DNA of 5,596 nt. Source: Bacteroidota bacterium. Its GTDB lineage: Bacteria > Bacteroidota > Bacteroidia > Chitinophagales > Chitinophagaceae. Of this stretch, positions 5,528-5,596 are shown one piece after another. The stretch lies in assembly GCA_947454745.1 (NCBI GenBank), contig CANGMV010000085.1:1-5596 (forward strand), in the 5' to 3' direction. The notes below the pieces were generated by a model. It saw only the letters and a program-made list of their open reading frames with translations. It made no database searches and had not been told where the DNA came from. The position numbers were made by a program, and so were the translations under genes. The first letter of the stretch is position 1, and each line of letters opens with the position of its first letter.

Positions 5528-5596
5528 ATGCAACAAGTAACAAAAGGAGATACCATTCAAGTGCATTATCATGGTACTTTAACTAATGGCGAAGTT
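5528..5596 (+). CDS. FKBP-type peptidyl-prolyl cis-trans isomerase, N-terminal fragment (cut by window edge)
   Basis: Only the first 23 codons are visible, and the frame is open to the last base. The peptide contains VTKGDTIQVHYHGTLTNGEV, which matches the opening of FKBP-type isomerases (G-D-x-V-x-V-H-Y-x-G-x-L-x-(D/N)-G-x-x, usually followed by FDSS). The short N-terminus without a signal peptide and the direct entry into the motif resemble the SlyD-like, cytoplasmic FKBPs that speed prolyl isomerisation and act as chaperones or metal-binding proteins. Whether the inserted-flap domain and the His-rich tail of SlyD follow cannot be seen. The ATG is the only nearby candidate start and has an A-rich upstream stretch. 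The gene is divergent from fmt across a 78-base shared promoter region. Confidence 0.8.
   Translation, partial: MQQVTKGDTIQVHYHGTLTNGEV

Overview
The window looks like ordinary housekeeping chromosome from a member of the Bacteroidota, probably near Chitinophagia/Sphingobacteriia, though I cannot place it more finely without a search. The reasons are AT-rich DNA, no Shine-Dalgarno sequences before any start, TAnnTTTG-type -7 promoter elements, and proteins with Bacteroidota flavour (a rhodanese-thioredoxin lipoprotein and a methyltransferase with a GHGVHSPFVF-type N-terminus). Coding density is very high and no intergenic gap exceeds 80 bases. I see no rRNA, tRNA, CRISPR, insertion sequence or phage gene.

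Bases 1-3063 hold four tightly packed plus-strand genes, with gaps of 10, 3 and 11 bases, that look like one operon. They are the C-terminal half of thymidylate synthase (thyA, cut by the window edge), dihydrofolate reductase (folA), an orphan class I SAM-dependent methyltransferase, and an RsmF-like m5C rRNA methyltransferase that must start at a TTG codon. ThyA converts methylene-THF to DHF and FolA regenerates THF, so the first pair is the classic dTMP/folate cycle. The next two genes use SAM rather than folate.

Bases 3064-4554 hold a second plus-strand unit behind its own TAnnTTTG element. It contains an exported protein with a lysine-rich tail and a degenerate RlpA-like double-psi beta-barrel domain, then 9 bases later a lipoprotein made of a rhodanese domain fused to a thioredoxin domain. 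Both act outside the cytoplasm.

Bases 4514-5449 hold fmt (methionyl-tRNA formyltransferase) on the minus strand. It converges on the lipoprotein gene and overlaps its 3' end by 41 bases. A 78-base divergent promoter region then separates fmt from the first 23 codons of an FKBP-type peptidyl-prolyl isomerase that runs off the right edge.

I found no clear new multi-gene system. The points most worth a second look are the apparently leaderless promoters at two genes, the 41-base antisense overlap with fmt, the forced TTG start of the RsmF-like gene, and the pairing of a probably non-catalytic Lys-rich DPBB protein with a sulfur/redox lipoprotein.
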